This document shows positions 62,766 through 64,000 of a stretch of DNA of 64,000 nt, piece after piece (the first letter of the stretch is position 1; each line of letters starts with the position of its first letter). Below the pieces are notes generated by a model. It saw nothing but the letters and a program-made list of their open reading frames with translations, was not told the origin of the DNA and did not search any database. The DNA comes from Zygotorulaspora mrakii (lineage: Eukaryota > Ascomycota > Saccharomycetes > Saccharomycetales > Saccharomycetaceae). The stretch spans positions 575,501 through 639,500 of the forward strand of contig NC_050726.1 of the NCBI RefSeq assembly GCF_013402915.1, in the 5' to 3' direction. Both the position numbers and the translations under genes were made by a program.

Positions 62766-63629
62766 TCATGCAGATTCTTGTACAACGAGCTTGTTATTCT
62801 TATGGTACAAAAAGAACTGAATAAAGATAATGAAGTCCATTATTAATGTTCCTGAACTTCCGACTAGCCAGGATGCATTTACCAGGAGGTACCTTGGACT
62901 CACTGAAATGGCCAAAACAGAGATAATAAAGGTGGTGTTACCTAGACAAGCAAACAAAAAAAAGAGGAAAGAAATCCCCTCACAGGATTTTCTTTCGAAG
63001 TTTAACAAAATTTGAGGAACACGAGATCCTAAATATAGTACTGCACTTGCATATCCAAATATTTGGGCCAACCAATTTATTTCCACTTCAGGACTGGAAC
63101 CGTCCTTAGTTGGATTTGGATTGTTGCAGTACGATATGTACCAAGAGAAAAATCCACTTAATACAACAACGCAAACGACAACTGAATCACTTAGATACCT
63201 TTTGGCACGTACTTCAGGGCTTGAGCCATTATTGTCTGACTCCTGTGCAACATCGTGGGACTCCGAAACGTGATGCAATAGAGGCTGAGTTTCACTGATT
63301 GGATTTGCGGGCGATAAATGAACTGGATCAACAACTTCCTCGTTACCATACCATAAGCATTGAATAAGAAGAATTATATCTGCAACTGTGTAATAGGCCG
63401 CAAGTATGATCATTGTAGGTAATAAGTGCTGCATCATTGCTCCAACAAGGTTGAAAATATCACCAGCTAACCACAGTATCACAAATAAAAGCGATAGTCC
63501 ATCGGAAGACTTCCTTACGAAATTTTCATAAATCTGTGGGACAAAAACAATCACCCAGCAGGCAATAGATATAGAGCCTGCTATACCACTTATATTCTCA
63601 GCATTCCACTGTATAGGTTCCAATTGCAT
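62766..63629 (-). CDS. YPQ1: PQ-loop vacuolar amino acid transporter
   Basis: Probable exporter of basic amino acids in the vacuolar membrane, of the PQLC2 family. The 287 residues contain seven predicted transmembrane segments. The two PQ-loop motifs are P31-Q32 (VPQIYENFVRKSSDGLS) and P205-Q206 (VPQILLNFERKSCEGIS). The cytosolic loop at about 95-145 has E113-TQPLL-118, an acidic dileucine that fits AP-3 sorting to the vacuole. The place corresponds to both YPQ1 (YOL092W) and RTC2 (YBR147W), so it is the single counterpart. The symbol is a convenience. Confidence 0.9.
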   Translation of the reverse strand: MQLEPIQWNAENISGIAGSISIACWVIVFVPQIYENFVRKSSDGLSLLFVILWLAGDIFNLVGAMMQHLLPTMIILAAYYTVADIILLIQCLWYGNEEVVDPVHLSPANPISETQPLLHHVSESHDVAQESDNNGSSPEVRAKRYLSDSVVVCVVVLSGFFSWYISYCNNPNPTKDGSSPEVEINWLAQIFGYASAVLYLGSRVPQILLNFERKSCEGISFLFFLFACLGNTTFIISVLAISVSPRYLLVNASWLVGSSGTLIMDFIIFIQFFLYHKNNKLVVQESA

Positions 63630-64000
63630 CCTCTTATATTTTTACTGTTACTTTCTTTGTAGCTAAGAGTTCTCAATGTCAGCTCTCTTCCAGGCAATTC
63701 TATCAATTTGTAAGTCTAGATCTCGACAATTTACGAGTAGCGAACGGGGAGTTGCAAAGTATTGACAATTACGAGATGGTTTCGCTTAAAGTTGCTAATT
63801 CGTTCATGAAATTAAGCGAAATTTTTTTATTTCACTTTTTTTTTCAAAAACTTCAGTTCTAAACGTTACCCGTCGTTTTCTATACATCAAAATGTCAAAG
63901 GTTTATTATTAAGTCTTCCTATGTATCAGATCTGAATCCTATGCTATTGAGTTTTTAAGCTGGTGAGGTTGTTAACATCCTGAACTACTGGGAGTTTCTG
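63630..64000. other. Right edge, no gene seen
   Basis: AT-rich sequence that should include the promoter of the PQ-loop gene. Only very short open frames occur. T-tracts lie at 63823-63843. Confidence 0.45.

Overview
The window is a compact chromosomal segment of a budding yeast of the family Saccharomycetaceae. The genes are nearly all single-exon and tightly packed. CTG falls at conserved leucines (for example in the ARL1 P-loop), so the standard nuclear code fits. Almost every protein is a recognisable orthologue of a Saccharomyces cerevisiae protein. Gene order interleaves two S. cerevisiae regions, the YBR140-YBR154 stretch of chromosome II and the YOL078-YOL092 stretch of chromosome XV. 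IRA, ADH, HAL9/TBS1, YPQ1/RTC2 and SPO21/YSW1, which are duplicate pairs in S. cerevisiae, are single here. This is the pattern expected of a lineage that did not undergo the whole-genome duplication. I cannot name the genus from sequence alone. Comparisons with S. cerevisiae gene order and lengths are from memory, not from a search.

Left part (1-7.0 kb): DAL3, TYR1, UBS1, ARL1 and CQD1. The first two diverge from a promoter with GATA sites. CQD1 contains a short intron near its 3' end that restores the conserved C-terminus. From 7 to 32.5 kb come AVO1 (TORC2), REX4, a 9.4-kb IRA RasGAP gene, BMT2 and MAK5 (a divergent ribosome-biogenesis pair), SUP45 (eRF1), an ATG19/ATG34-position autophagy receptor that carries a ZZ zinc finger, and PHM7.

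Between PHM7 and the next gene is a 3.8-kb stretch with no convincing gene, part of it GC-rich. Then follow a GC-rich old-yellow-enzyme gene, a cytosolic ADH, mitochondrial MRPS9, the histone-fold protein MHF1, the WD40 protein DUF1, RPB5, RIB7, SPP381, a secreted CREG-family protein, MPD2, APD1, a HAL9/TBS1-type zinc-cluster regulator, ARA1, MSH2, a SPO21/YSW1-type coiled-coil protein and a PQ-loop vacuolar transporter.

There is no operon-like system; the genes serve separate housekeeping roles. Regulatory themes are visible. PAC and RRPE elements lie upstream of rRNA/polymerase genes, an MCB site upstream of MSH2, an Ndt80-type MSE upstream of SPO21, and GATA sites upstream of DAL3. No tRNA, rRNA, transposon, LTR, centromere or CRISPR array was recognised. 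The most notable items are the ZZ-containing Atg19-position protein, the gene-free GC-rich gap, the CQD1 intron, the CREG gene divergent from MPD2, and several tandem repeats in promoters.
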